Shown here piece after piece: positions 1-5,581 of a DNA stretch of 33,415 nt. Below the pieces are notes generated by a model. That model had not been told where the DNA came from and ran no database searches. It saw nothing but the letters and a program-made list of their open reading frames with translations. Origin of the DNA: an uncultured Clostridia bacterium (GTDB taxonomy: Bacteria > Bacillota > Clostridia > TANB77 > CAG-508); NCBI GenBank assembly GCA_944393395.1, contig CALYAB010000014.1:1-33415 (forward strand), in the 5' to 3' direction. Position numbers and translations under genes: made by a program. The stretch's first letter is position 1, and every line of letters begins with the position of its first letter.

Positions 1-336
1 TGGATTGTAAGGATAGAAGCAGTTGGATTAGGTGGACAACCTGTTTGCTTAGGTGGATATTGGCAGGAAGGATTTGAGAACAAAGATTACAGACATTCTA
101 TAATTGAAGATTTTATGGAATATGAAGAAGAGGTAGTAAGAAAAATATTTGCAATAGAGAGAGTATTTGAAAGATTGCAAGGAGACATGAAAGAAATTAT
201 AAGGCTCAGGTATTTATTGCCAGGGAATGAACCTAAAGATATAGAAAAAAAACTAAACATATCAAAAGCTACATATTTTAGATTGCAATACCAGGCATTA
301 TTATGTTTTGCAAGAGCGTTGGGACATATAAAATAA
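1..336 (+). CDS. ArpU/RinA-like phage late-gene transcriptional regulator (3' part)
   Basis: The frame is open from the first base of the window, so the true start lies upstream; only about 111 C-terminal residues are visible. The last 60 residues look like a sigma-70 region-4 type helix-turn-helix: an IIRLRYLLPG segment, then a KDIEKKLNISKATYFRL segment. This is typical of the ArpU/RinA family, which activates late genes and sits just before the packaging genes in many Gram-positive siphoviruses. The gene is followed at once by 11-bp direct repeats and -10 elements without a good -35, as expected for its own target promoter. The family call is moderately sure; the target is inferred from position. 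Confidence 0.7.
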   Translation, partial: WIVRIEAVGLGGQPVCLGGYWQEGFENKDYRHSIIEDFMEYEEEVVRKIFAIERVFERLQGDMKEIIRLRYLLPGNEPKDIEKKLNISKATYFRLQYQALLCFARALGHIK

Positions 337-340
337 AAAT

Positions 341-375
341 TGAGACTATTTTGATACTATTCTGAGACTATTTTG
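341..375. repeat. Three tandem 11-bp repeats, candidate activator site
   Basis: Three consecutive 11-base units (341-351, 352-362, 363-373) of the form TGAGACTATTT, the middle one varying at two positions. The 11-bp period is close to one helical turn, so a protein would meet the same face three times. They lie just after the ArpU-like gene and 25-70 bp upstream of two TATAAT hexamers. Confidence 0.55.
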
Positions 376-398
376 TGGATTTTTTGAGAGTGTCAAGG

Positions 399-415
399 TA
401 TAATTTAAGTATAAT
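399..415 (+). promoter_or_regulatory. Possible activator-dependent late promoter (-10 elements only)
   Basis: Two TATAAT hexamers occur at 399-404 and 410-415, and neither has a convincing -35 at 16-18 bp. A perfect -10 with a poor -35, preceded by helically phased repeats, is the usual layout of an activated promoter. The downstream transcript would meet the hairpin at 482-516 after about 100 nt. Confidence 0.4.
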
Positions 416-481
416 TAGAAATGTCTTTAAAAGACAAAATAAATAAAGGAATCCTCTTTTGTTTACAAAATTATTTTTCAA

Positions 482-519
482 GAAGAGTAGATGTTGTTTC
501 AATGTCTGCTCTTTTTAAA
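482..519 (+). terminator. Rho-independent terminator
   Basis: AAGAGTAGA (482-490) pairs with TCTGCTCTT across a 17-base loop with one G-U pair, followed by a T-rich run to about 519. It would end a transcript of about 100 nt begun at the -10 elements at 399-415, either as a small RNA or as an attenuator for the late operon. Confidence 0.55.
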
Positions 520-522
520 ATT

Positions 523-550
523 TGATAAAAGTGTGAAAAAGTGGTATAAT
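523..550 (+). promoter_or_regulatory. Sigma-70 promoter with extended -10
   Basis: TTGATA (523-528) and TATAAT (545-550) are separated by 16 bp, with a TG one base before the -10. Transcription would start near 557 and run into the antitoxin RNA promoter region. No start codon with a ribosome binding site follows before 605. Confidence 0.55.
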
Positions 551-604
551 AGTAGTGTAAACATCATAAAATATAAAAAATTTATAAAAAAACTTAACAA
601 AAAG

Positions 605-633
605 TTGATTTTTTTAAAAAACTCTAGTATAAT
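605..633 (+). promoter_or_regulatory. Promoter of the candidate antitoxin RNA
   Basis: TTGATT (605-610), 17-bp spacer, TATAAT (628-633). The start would be near 640. The transcript reaches a perfect hairpin at 716-748, giving an RNA of about 110 nt with no translatable frame. Confidence 0.7.
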
Positions 634-681
634 ATGAAATACAGATAAGAGAGCTGTGTCGAAGCTTGTCGAATAATCTGT

Positions 682-710
682 AGCGAACATAATAAAAAAT
701 TTATTAAGAC
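682..710 (+). repeat. Direct repeat copy A (antitoxin side)
   Basis: AGCGAACATAAT at 682-693 is identical to 805-816, and TTTATT plus AAGAC at 700-710 matches TTTATT and AAGAC of copy B, which has an extra CACT between them. In par-type loci such direct repeats let the antitoxin RNA pair with the toxin message away from the terminator. Confidence 0.7.
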
Positions 711-715
711 GAAGA

Positions 716-748
716 AAAAACTAGAGTACAGGGAATACTCTAGTTTTT
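716..748. terminator. Bidirectional terminator shared by toxin and antitoxin RNAs
   Basis: AAAAACTAGAGTA (716-728) and TACTCTAGTTTTT (736-748) form a perfect 13-bp stem with a 7-base loop. The stem ends in A-T runs on both sides, so it works in both directions. It lies between two convergent promoters. Confidence 0.85.
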
Positions 749-762
749 CATATGTACAATTA

Positions 763-828
763 TTACTTAAATAATCTTAAGATTAAATAAATAACAATTA
801 GTACAGCGAACATAATTATTTTATTCAC
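763..828 (-). CDS. Candidate type I toxin: 21-residue hydrophobic peptide
   Basis: A GTG start (828-826) follows GGAGGTGAG (842-834) at good spacing, and the frame runs 21 codons to TAA. The peptide begins MNKII, has a continuous hydrophobic core (MFAVLIVIYLIL) and ends in the basic tail RLFK, the profile of small membrane-damaging toxins. It has its own promoter (879-907), a 5' stem-loop covering the ribosome binding site, and an antisense RNA converging from the other side. The peptide is shorter than Fst (33 aa), and I do not recognise a named family. Membrane toxicity is inferred from hydrophobicity and gene layout. Confidence 0.7.
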   Translation of the reverse strand: MNKIIMFAVLIVIYLILRLFK

Positions 829-834
829 TAAGAC
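805..834. repeat. Direct repeat copy B (toxin start region)
   Basis: The 12 bases at 805-816 are identical to copy A at 682-693; the match resumes at 819-825 and 830-834. Copy B spans the toxin GTG and its first codons, so pairing by the antitoxin RNA would cover translation initiation. Confidence 0.7.
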
Positions 835-837
835 TCA

Positions 838-870
838 CCTCCTGACTGATTGGAAAGGTCAGAACAGAGG
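838..870 (-). promoter_or_regulatory. 5' stem-loop hiding the toxin ribosome binding site
   Basis: In the toxin message, CUGAC (862-858) pairs with GUCAG (846-842), and the upstream CCUC (870-867) can pair with GAGG (841-838) of the ribosome binding site. A 5' stem-loop that delays ribosome binding is a known part of Fst RNA I; here it is seen as base complementarity only. Confidence 0.6.
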
Positions 871-878
871 ACAGAAAT

Positions 879-907
879 ATTATACTATTGGTTATAAAAA
901 TAATCAA
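879..907 (-). promoter_or_regulatory. Toxin mRNA promoter
   Basis: On the minus strand TTGATT (907-902), 17-bp spacer, TATAAT (884-879). The start would be near 872, giving a toxin message of about 155 nt ending at the shared terminator. Confidence 0.7.
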
Positions 908-961
908 CAAAAATCGAAAAAATATGTCAAAAAAAATACAAAAGAATTACAAATATATTAT

Positions 962-993
962 AAGAGCTTATCAAACAAGATAGGCTCTTTTTT
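962..993 (+). terminator. Rho-independent terminator
   Basis: AAGAGCTTATC (962-972) and GATAGGCTCTT (979-989) pair over 11 bp with one G-U, followed by Ts to 993. No plus-strand gene lies just before it, so it insulates the toxin-antitoxin locus from the genes downstream. Confidence 0.7.
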
Positions 994-1092
994 CATGCTT
1001 ATTAATATATGCTAGGTAATATTAATATATAGTTCATAGAAGAACTCCTTTTATTTTTTATTTAAAGAACTTTCCTAGCGAGTTCTATATGT

Positions 1093-1159
1093 GGAAAGAT
1101 GGCAGAGTGGTTTAATGCAACTGTCTACTAAACAGTAGAACTATTCTATAGTTCCGCAG
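1093..1159 (+). pseudogene. 5' portion of a tRNA-Ser-like gene (T arm and 3' acceptor missing)
   Basis: GGAAAGA could be the 5' acceptor strand. A D arm (GCA/TGC stem around GAGTGGTTTAAT), a perfect anticodon stem (ACTGT/ACAGT) with the 7-base loop CTACTAA, and a long variable arm (GAACTAT/ATAGTTC) follow in the right order for tRNA-Ser. After CCGCAG no T arm or matching acceptor strand appears. The loop would give anticodon ACT rather than the usual GCT of AGY-reading tRNA-Ser. I read it as a broken phage tRNA. Confidence 0.6.
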
Positions 1160-1228
1160 AAATAAAAGAAAGAATAGAAAAAATCTTTTAAATAAGCAAA
1201 TTTACAAAAAAGAAAGAAGAGATATACG

Positions 1229-2438
1229 TTGAAAAATATAATCTTGTATCATAATAATTTATTAAAATTCGGTGGTGTTGATACATTCGTATATAACTTT
1301 ATAAAGAAGATGAGTAATTATTACAATATAACTTTTTTATACTCGACAGCAGATAGAGAAAATCTTGAAAGAATTAGCAAGATTGTAAAAACAGAAAAAT
1401 ATAACAAAAATAAAAAATATATATGTGATATTTGTATATGTGCATCAGCATGGGGACAATATCCAGAAACAGTGATAGCTAAAAGCGGAAGATATATACA
1501 AATGGTACATGCAGATTATATAAAAACTAAAGAAGTAAGTTTTACATATAAGAAATGGCACAAGACAACGGAACATGTTGGAGTAAGTGACCATGTGTGT
1601 AAAGTGTTTAAACAATTATATCCAAATGAAAAAATAACAAGAATATATAACATATTAGATAATAAAAAAGAAACAAAATCAATTTTAAAATTAATAAGTG
1701 CAACAAGAGTATCTAAAGAAAAACGGATATGAAAGAATGTTAAAGTTAGCACAAGAATTAAAGAAAGCAAATATAAAATTTAGATGGACAATATTTACAG
1801 ATTTAAATTTATATGGAAAGAAACCATTTGACTTGGAAGAAATAGTCTATATGAAGCCAAGCCATGATTTTATGGATTATATAGTAGAAGCAGATTATGG
1901 AGTTCAACTATCAGATACAGAAGGATATAGCTACTTTATTAATGAATGTTTACAATATGGAACACCAGCTATATGTACGAATTTTCCAAGTGCATATGAA
2001 AGTATAGAAGATAGCATAAATGGATATATATTAGACATGAATTTAAGCAATTTAGATATAGAAAAGATAGTTAATAATATTCCAAAGGATTTCACATATA
2101 TAGAAAAAGGCACAGAAAAAGACTGGATTAAATTGTTAAATAAAAAAGCAGAAAGGAAGAAGAAAGAAATGTATAAAATAATAGCAAAACAAAATTACAA
2201 AGATAAAAGACCAGAACTAATAGAAGAATATAAAGATAAAGAAATAGAATACAATGCTGATGGAAGTGCAGCAATAAAAGAAGGAGATATTTACATTGTA
2301 AATGATACGAACAGAGCAGAGCAAATAAAAGAATCAGGACTTGCAACAGTAATAGAAATAAAACAAGAAGAAACAAAAAAGAATACTACAGAAGCAAAGA
2401 AAACAACAAGAAAAACAAGAAAAAAGAAAGAAGAATAA
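1229..2438 (+). CDS. GT4-like glycosyltransferase, in two frames joined by +1 recoding at CGG
   Basis: From TTG 1229 the protein has a GT-B style N-terminal half (LLKFGGVDTFVYNF near residues 12-25; acceptor-side CASAWGQYPE) and reaches the linker LISATRVSKEK. There the frame breaks at codon 166 (CGG 1724-1726, then ATA TGA). Skipping the C gives KEK-GYERMLKLAQEL, the expected glycine after SATR.S.EK in this family, and restores a 402-residue protein. Its C-terminal donor half contains DTEGYSYFINECLQYGTPAI. The last 50 or so residues add a small domain (GDIYIVNDTNRAEQIKESG) and a Lys/Thr-rich tail, as in some phage morphogenesis proteins. It probably glycosylates phage or cell-surface structures; the substrate is unknown. 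The start is weakly supported (GAAGAG 8 bp upstream). Confidence 0.75.
1724..1727 (+). other. CGGA +1 recoding site 1 (glycosyltransferase)
   Basis: Zero frame reads AAA CGG ATA TGA and stops two codons after the CGG. Dropping the C reads AAA GGA TAT GAA, giving K-G-Y-E as the family expects. Confidence 0.7.
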
Positions 2439-2440
2439 AT

Positions 2441-2851
2441 ATGTTATTAAAGTTATGTGCCAGATGTCAGAAAGTAATACAAGCTCCAAACAGATATTGT
2501 ACTAATTGTCAAAAGATTGTAGAAAAAGAAATAGATAGCAACAAGAAAAGAAATATGAGCAGATATAATAAGAACAGAGATAAGAAATATAAAGCTTTCT
2601 ATAATAGCAAAGAATGGAGAAAGTTAAGAGATGCATACAAAGAAAAACATTATCTATGTGAAATGTGTCAAGAAGAAGCAAAGAAAGATAATAAGTATAG
2701 CATTCAACTAACAGAAGAAGTACATCACAAAGAGCCAATACAAACACCAACAGGTTGGCTAAGAAGATTCGAATGGAGTAACTTGATAGCATTGTGTCAT
2801 CATCATCATGATATGCAACACAATAGATTCAAGAAGAGGAGAAAGATATAA
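2441..2851 (+). CDS. HNH endonuclease next to the terminase genes
   Basis: 136 residues. A zinc-ribbon-like start (C6, C9, C20, C23) is followed by FYNSKEWRKLRD (53-64), a CEMC pair (73-76), the HH of the HNH motif (95-96, VHHKEPI), N114 and the closing CHHHHDMQH (119-127). Small HNH proteins beside terS are common in HK97-like phages, where they help terminase nick the cos site. It starts 2 bp after the glycosyltransferase stop. The ribosome binding site is weak (AAAGAAGAA just upstream), so translation may be coupled. Confidence 0.9.
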   Translation: MLLKLCARCQKVIQAPNRYCTNCQKIVEKEIDSNKKRNMSRYNKNRDKKYKAFYNSKEWRKLRDAYKEKHYLCEMCQEEAKKDNKYSIQLTEEVHHKEPIQTPTGWLRRFEWSNLIALCHHHHDMQHNRFKKRRKI

Positions 2852-3186
2852 TGGAATTTAAATATAGAGATAAATACAAATCAACAAGAAATAGAATAAC
2901 TAGATTTAAACATAACTATGATATGAGCGATAAAGAGATAATAGAGTTTTTAGATGATGAAATCTTTCAGTATAGAGAGACGATAGAAAGACAAGAAGAG
3001 ATTATAAAAGAGTTAAGAGATAAACAGAATCCAATATCAAAAGTACATAAAGAACTATTAAAGAAAGACAAAGAAATAGAAGAGTATAAACAAATATTAA
3101 GAAAGATAATAGATGGACAAGACATATTCAGTGTAGCAACACTAAATCAATTAAGAAAAATATATAATTTAAAACCAATAAATTAA
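2851..3186 (+). CDS. Small coiled-coil protein of unknown function
   Basis: 111 residues, highly charged. It starts in the stop codon of the HNH gene (TAATG, one-base overlap), preceded by GAGGAGAAAG, so it is co-translated. Residues 28-85 have heptad-like spacing (IIEFLDDEIFQY through KDKEIEEYKQIL), predicting a coiled coil. There is no membrane segment or recognisable catalytic motif. Its place between HNH and terS suggests a packaging accessory, but no function can be assigned. Confidence 0.75.
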   Translation: MEFKYRDKYKSTRNRITRFKHNYDMSDKEIIEFLDDEIFQYRETIERQEEIIKELRDKQNPISKVHKELLKKDKEIEEYKQILRKIIDGQDIFSVATLNQLRKIYNLKPIN

Positions 3187-3227
3187 TAAAAAAATAAGAA
3201 TAAAGTAAAAATAAAAGCAAACAGAAG

Positions 3228-3312
3228 AGGATAGGGGGTACGTAAAAAAGTATTGAAGGTATGAATAGAGAACGGTGCGTCCCTCTGTTTTGTACAAAAA
3301 AGTCCCCAAATT
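3228..3312 (+). other. Candidate cos (packaging) region
   Basis: This non-coding stretch between the HNH block and terS is unusually G/C-rich for the window. It holds GGGGGTAC at 3234-3241, GAACGGTGCGTCCCTC around 3269-3284, and two near-identical copies of GTAC(GT)AAAAAAGT (3238-3251 and 3292-3303), the second followed by CCCC. Many Gram-positive 3'-cos phages keep their cos site directly before terS next to an HNH gene. The exact nick positions cannot be read from sequence. Confidence 0.5.
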
Positions 3313-3352
3313 TCGATTTTAAGGCAGTAAAAAAGAAAAGAGGTGTAATTTT

Positions 3353-3856
3353 ATGGCAGGAAGACCGAGAGAGCCTATAAATTTGATTATGGCTAAAGGA
3401 AAGAAACATTTAACAAAGACTGAAATAGAAGAAAGAAGAAAAACAGAAATAACAACAGACCATACAAATGTAAAGCCACCAGATTACTTAAATGAAGAAG
3501 AAATAAAAGAATTTTACAGGATATCTAAAATATTATTAGATATAGGAATTATAACTGAGCTAGACGAGGATTGTTTAGCTCATTATTTAGTTTCAAATAC
3601 TAGCTATATAAAATACACTAAAAAAATAAGAGCATTAGAAGATGAACTATTAAAAGCTAAAAGAACAGACAGAAAAGCAAGATTAAAATCTGAAATAGAT
3701 ACATATTTAACATATCAAGACAAAGCTTTAAAGCAATGTAGAGCGTGTGCAAATGATTTAGGTCTTTCAATATCTTCAAGAGCAAAATTAGTAATGCCAC
3801 AACCAAAAGAAGAAAAAAAGGAAAATAAATTTGCAAAATTCAAGGTGGTGGGCTAA
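3353..3856 (+). CDS. terS: Terminase small subunit, P27 family
   Basis: 167 residues starting MAGRPREPINLIMAKGKKHLT, the typical basic N-terminus of P27-type small terminases. A helical region follows (TEIEERR to ELDEDCLAHYL), then a second helical part with LTYQDKALKQCRACANDLGLS before a charged tail. AGAGG lies 9 bp upstream of the ATG. The protein recognises the packaging site and recruits the large subunit. Its stop is directly followed by the region encoding the true N-terminus of the large subunit. Confidence 0.9.
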   Translation: MAGRPREPINLIMAKGKKHLTKTEIEERRKTEITTDHTNVKPPDYLNEEEIKEFYRISKILLDIGIITELDEDCLAHYLVSNTSYIKYTKKIRALEDELLKAKRTDRKARLKSEIDTYLTYQDKALKQCRACANDLGLSISSRAKLVMPQPKEEKKENKFAKFKVVG

Positions 3857-3907
3857 ATAATAGATAGAGTAACAGAATATGCAAAAAAGACAATAGATGA
3901 AGGCAAA
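3845..3907 (+). promoter_or_regulatory. Probable N-terminal extension of TerL with non-ATG (AUA) start
   Basis: Directly after the terS stop (3854-3856), in the terL frame, come ATA ATA GAT AGA GTA ACA GAA TAT, coding I-I-D-R-V-T-E-Y-A-K-K before the first ATG at 3908. This segment resembles the usual TerL start (…DRVTEYAK…). GGTGGTG at 3845-3851 is well placed for the ATA at 3857 or 3860. The ATG at 3908 has only AAGG close upstream. Confidence 0.45.
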
Positions 3908-5572
3908 ATGGGAGAATTACATATTCTAGCATGTAAAAGACATCTTGAAGATTTAAAAAGACAAGGAACTAAAGACTTTCCATACGTGTGGGAACCCAAA
4001 AAAGCCGAAAGAATACTACAGTATGCTGAAACTTTAACAATTGGAGAAGGGTTTGAAAAGAAGCAAGTAAAACTGGTTGGAGGACAGATATTTGATTTTG
4101 GTTGTCCGTTTGGATGGCTAAAATTAAATGGCAAAAGACGTTTTAGAAGATCATATAAATCTATGGCTAGACAGAATGGAAAATCTTTTGAAAATGGTAT
4201 AAAAGGTACATATATAGGAGGCTTTAGTGGTTATAATTATGGTAAATTATTCACAGTAGCAACTAAAAAAAGACAAGCTCGAATTGCTTGGGAAGAAATG
4301 AAAAAGTTCATTGAAGCAGATGAAGATTTACAAGAATTATTTGATATAAAAGATTATAAATCATTAATAATCGCTAAAGATACACAATGTACAATAGAAG
4401 CTTTATCTAGAGAAAGTGGATTAGATGATGGATTTAGAGCAATATTTGCAAGTATTGACGAATATCATCAACATCCAGACGCAAAAACATACAAAGCTAT
4501 ATATAATGGTACTAAAGCACTAGAAGAAACATTGATAAGCATTATAACAACCAGAGGAGATAAACTAAACAGTGCTTGCTTTGAAATGGACCAATATTGT
4601 ATTAATATTTTAAAAAGAATAGTTACAGCGGACGATTTTTTTGTTGACATATATGCACTAGATGAAAAAGATAATGTTTTTGATCCAGAAAATTTAATAA
4701 AAGCAAATCCATATCTTGCATCTACAGAACAAGGATTGGAAAATTTAATAACAGATATGCAAACAGCAAGAGATATGGGAGGAAGCGAGTTAAGAGACTT
4801 TATGACAAAGTCTCTTAATTTATGGGTTCAAAATACAGAAGATAGATTTACAAGTCCACAAAAGTGGAAAAAGTGCGAATCAGAACTAGAACTAGAAGAC
4901 TTAGAAGGCAAAAAATGTTATGTAGGATTAGATTTGTCTAGTGGTGGAGACTTAACAACAATTGCAATTGAAATACCACTACAAGATGAAGAATTTTTCA
5001 TATTCACACATTCTTTTATGCCACGAGCAAGGATGGATGAACATATAACAACAGATATAGCACCATACGACTTATGGGAACGAGAAGGACTAGTAACAGT
5101 AACAGGTGGACAATCTACATATAAAAATGATTATAAATTTATAATTAAATTTTTAAATGATATTATAGAAAAATATGACTTAAACATACAAGCAATAGGA
5201 TATGACCCACATAATGCTGATGGATTTCTAGCAGATTTAGAAGAATTTGGAGTACCACTTCTAGAGATTAAGCAATCAGCAAGATTCTTACATGACGGAA
5301 CAGAAGATATGCAACTAAACATTGAATCTAGAAAAATAAAATACAACAAAAAAGAAGAATTACTAAGCTATAGCGTTTCTAATGCAAAAATAGTAAGAAA
5401 TAGCTTTGGAGAAAAGAAAATAGATAAAGAAAAGGACTCAAAAAATAAAAGAATAGACCCAGTAGATGCCGTAATAGATGCACATATTACTCAAATGAAG
5501 TTTAAAGAAGAAGAAACGGTAGATTACAACAAAGAAATGGAAGATTACTTAGAAACAATGGGTTGGAAATAG
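3908..5572 (+). CDS. terL: Terminase large subunit (packaging ATPase and nuclease)
   Basis: 554 residues from ATG 3908; see the separate note on a likely start 16-17 codons upstream. The ATPase domain shows a Walker-A-like ARQNGKS (87-93), Walker B IFASIDEYH (D184, E185) and the coupling motif ITTRG (213-217). The RNase H-like nuclease has GLDLSSGGD (340-348, with acidic residues at D342 and D348) and a late DPVDAVIDAH. The protein drives DNA into the prohead and cuts the concatemer, working with TerS and the HNH protein. The stop codon overlaps the ribosome binding site of the portal gene. Confidence 0.95.
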   Translation: MGELHILACKRHLEDLKRQGTKDFPYVWEPKKAERILQYAETLTIGEGFEKKQVKLVGGQIFDFGCPFGWLKLNGKRRFRRSYKSMARQNGKSFENGIKGTYIGGFSGYNYGKLFTVATKKRQARIAWEEMKKFIEADEDLQELFDIKDYKSLIIAKDTQCTIEALSRESGLDDGFRAIFASIDEYHQHPDAKTYKAIYNGTKALEETLISIITTRGDKLNSACFEMDQYCINILKRIVTADDFFVDIYALDEKDNVFDPENLIKANPYLASTEQGLENLITDMQTARDMGGSELRDFMTKSLNLWVQNTEDRFTSPQKWKKCESELELEDLEGKKCYVGLDLSSGGDLTTIAIEIPLQDEEFFIFTHSFMPRARMDEHITTDIAPYDLWEREGLVTVTGGQSTYKNDYKFIIKFLNDIIEKYDLNIQAIGYDPHNADGFLADLEEFGVPLLEIKQSARFLHDGTEDMQLNIESRKIKYNKKEELLSYSVSNAKIVRNSFGEKKIDKEKDSKNKRIDPVDAVIDAHITQMKFKEEETVDYNKEMEDYLETMGWK

Positions 5573-5581
5573 GAGGAAAAA

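Larger units (their letters stand above)
640..748 (+). ncRNA. Candidate antisense antitoxin RNA of a type I toxin-antitoxin locus
   Basis: This untranslated RNA runs from a good promoter to a shared terminator, convergent with the small toxin gene at 763-828 on the other strand. ACAGAT (641-646) can pair with ATCTGT (676-681) to form a 5' stem. Bases 682-710 repeat, in direct orientation, the complement of the toxin's start-codon region, so the RNA can pair in trans with the toxin message as well as through the shared terminator. This is the design of the Fst/par family RNA II. The segment also holds two TGTCGAA boxes 10 bp apart (657 and 667). The role is inferred from structure; no sequence match to a named antitoxin is claimed. 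Confidence 0.65.

Noticed and set aside
499..690. 63-codon open frame on the minus strand in the toxin-antitoxin region
   Set aside because: It lies across the antitoxin RNA region and its promoter on the other strand, has no ribosome binding site and consists of low-complexity Phe/Leu runs typical of antisense AT-rich DNA.
1093..1159. Intact tRNA-Ser gene
   Set aside because: No T arm and no 3' acceptor strand follow within a plausible distance, so a functional tRNA cannot form.
1093..1159. The tRNA fragment as the phage attachment site
   Set aside because: It lies inside the late region of the prophage and retains the 5' rather than the 3' part of the tRNA.
1716..1735. P-site tRNA slippage as the cause of the +1 shifts
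   Set aside because: The codons before CGG (AAA, TCT, GTT, GGA) would have to re-pair with AAC, TCT to CTC, GTT to TTC and GGA to GAC, which is poor pairing in all cases. Skipping C or quadruplet reading fits better.
1229..2438. Calling the glycosyltransferase (and Dit, the small tail protein, RelE) plain pseudogenes
   Set aside because: The four breaks share the same inserted base and codon context, and no other damage is seen in any of the four genes. Random decay would not do this. Sequencing error remains possible and is stated.
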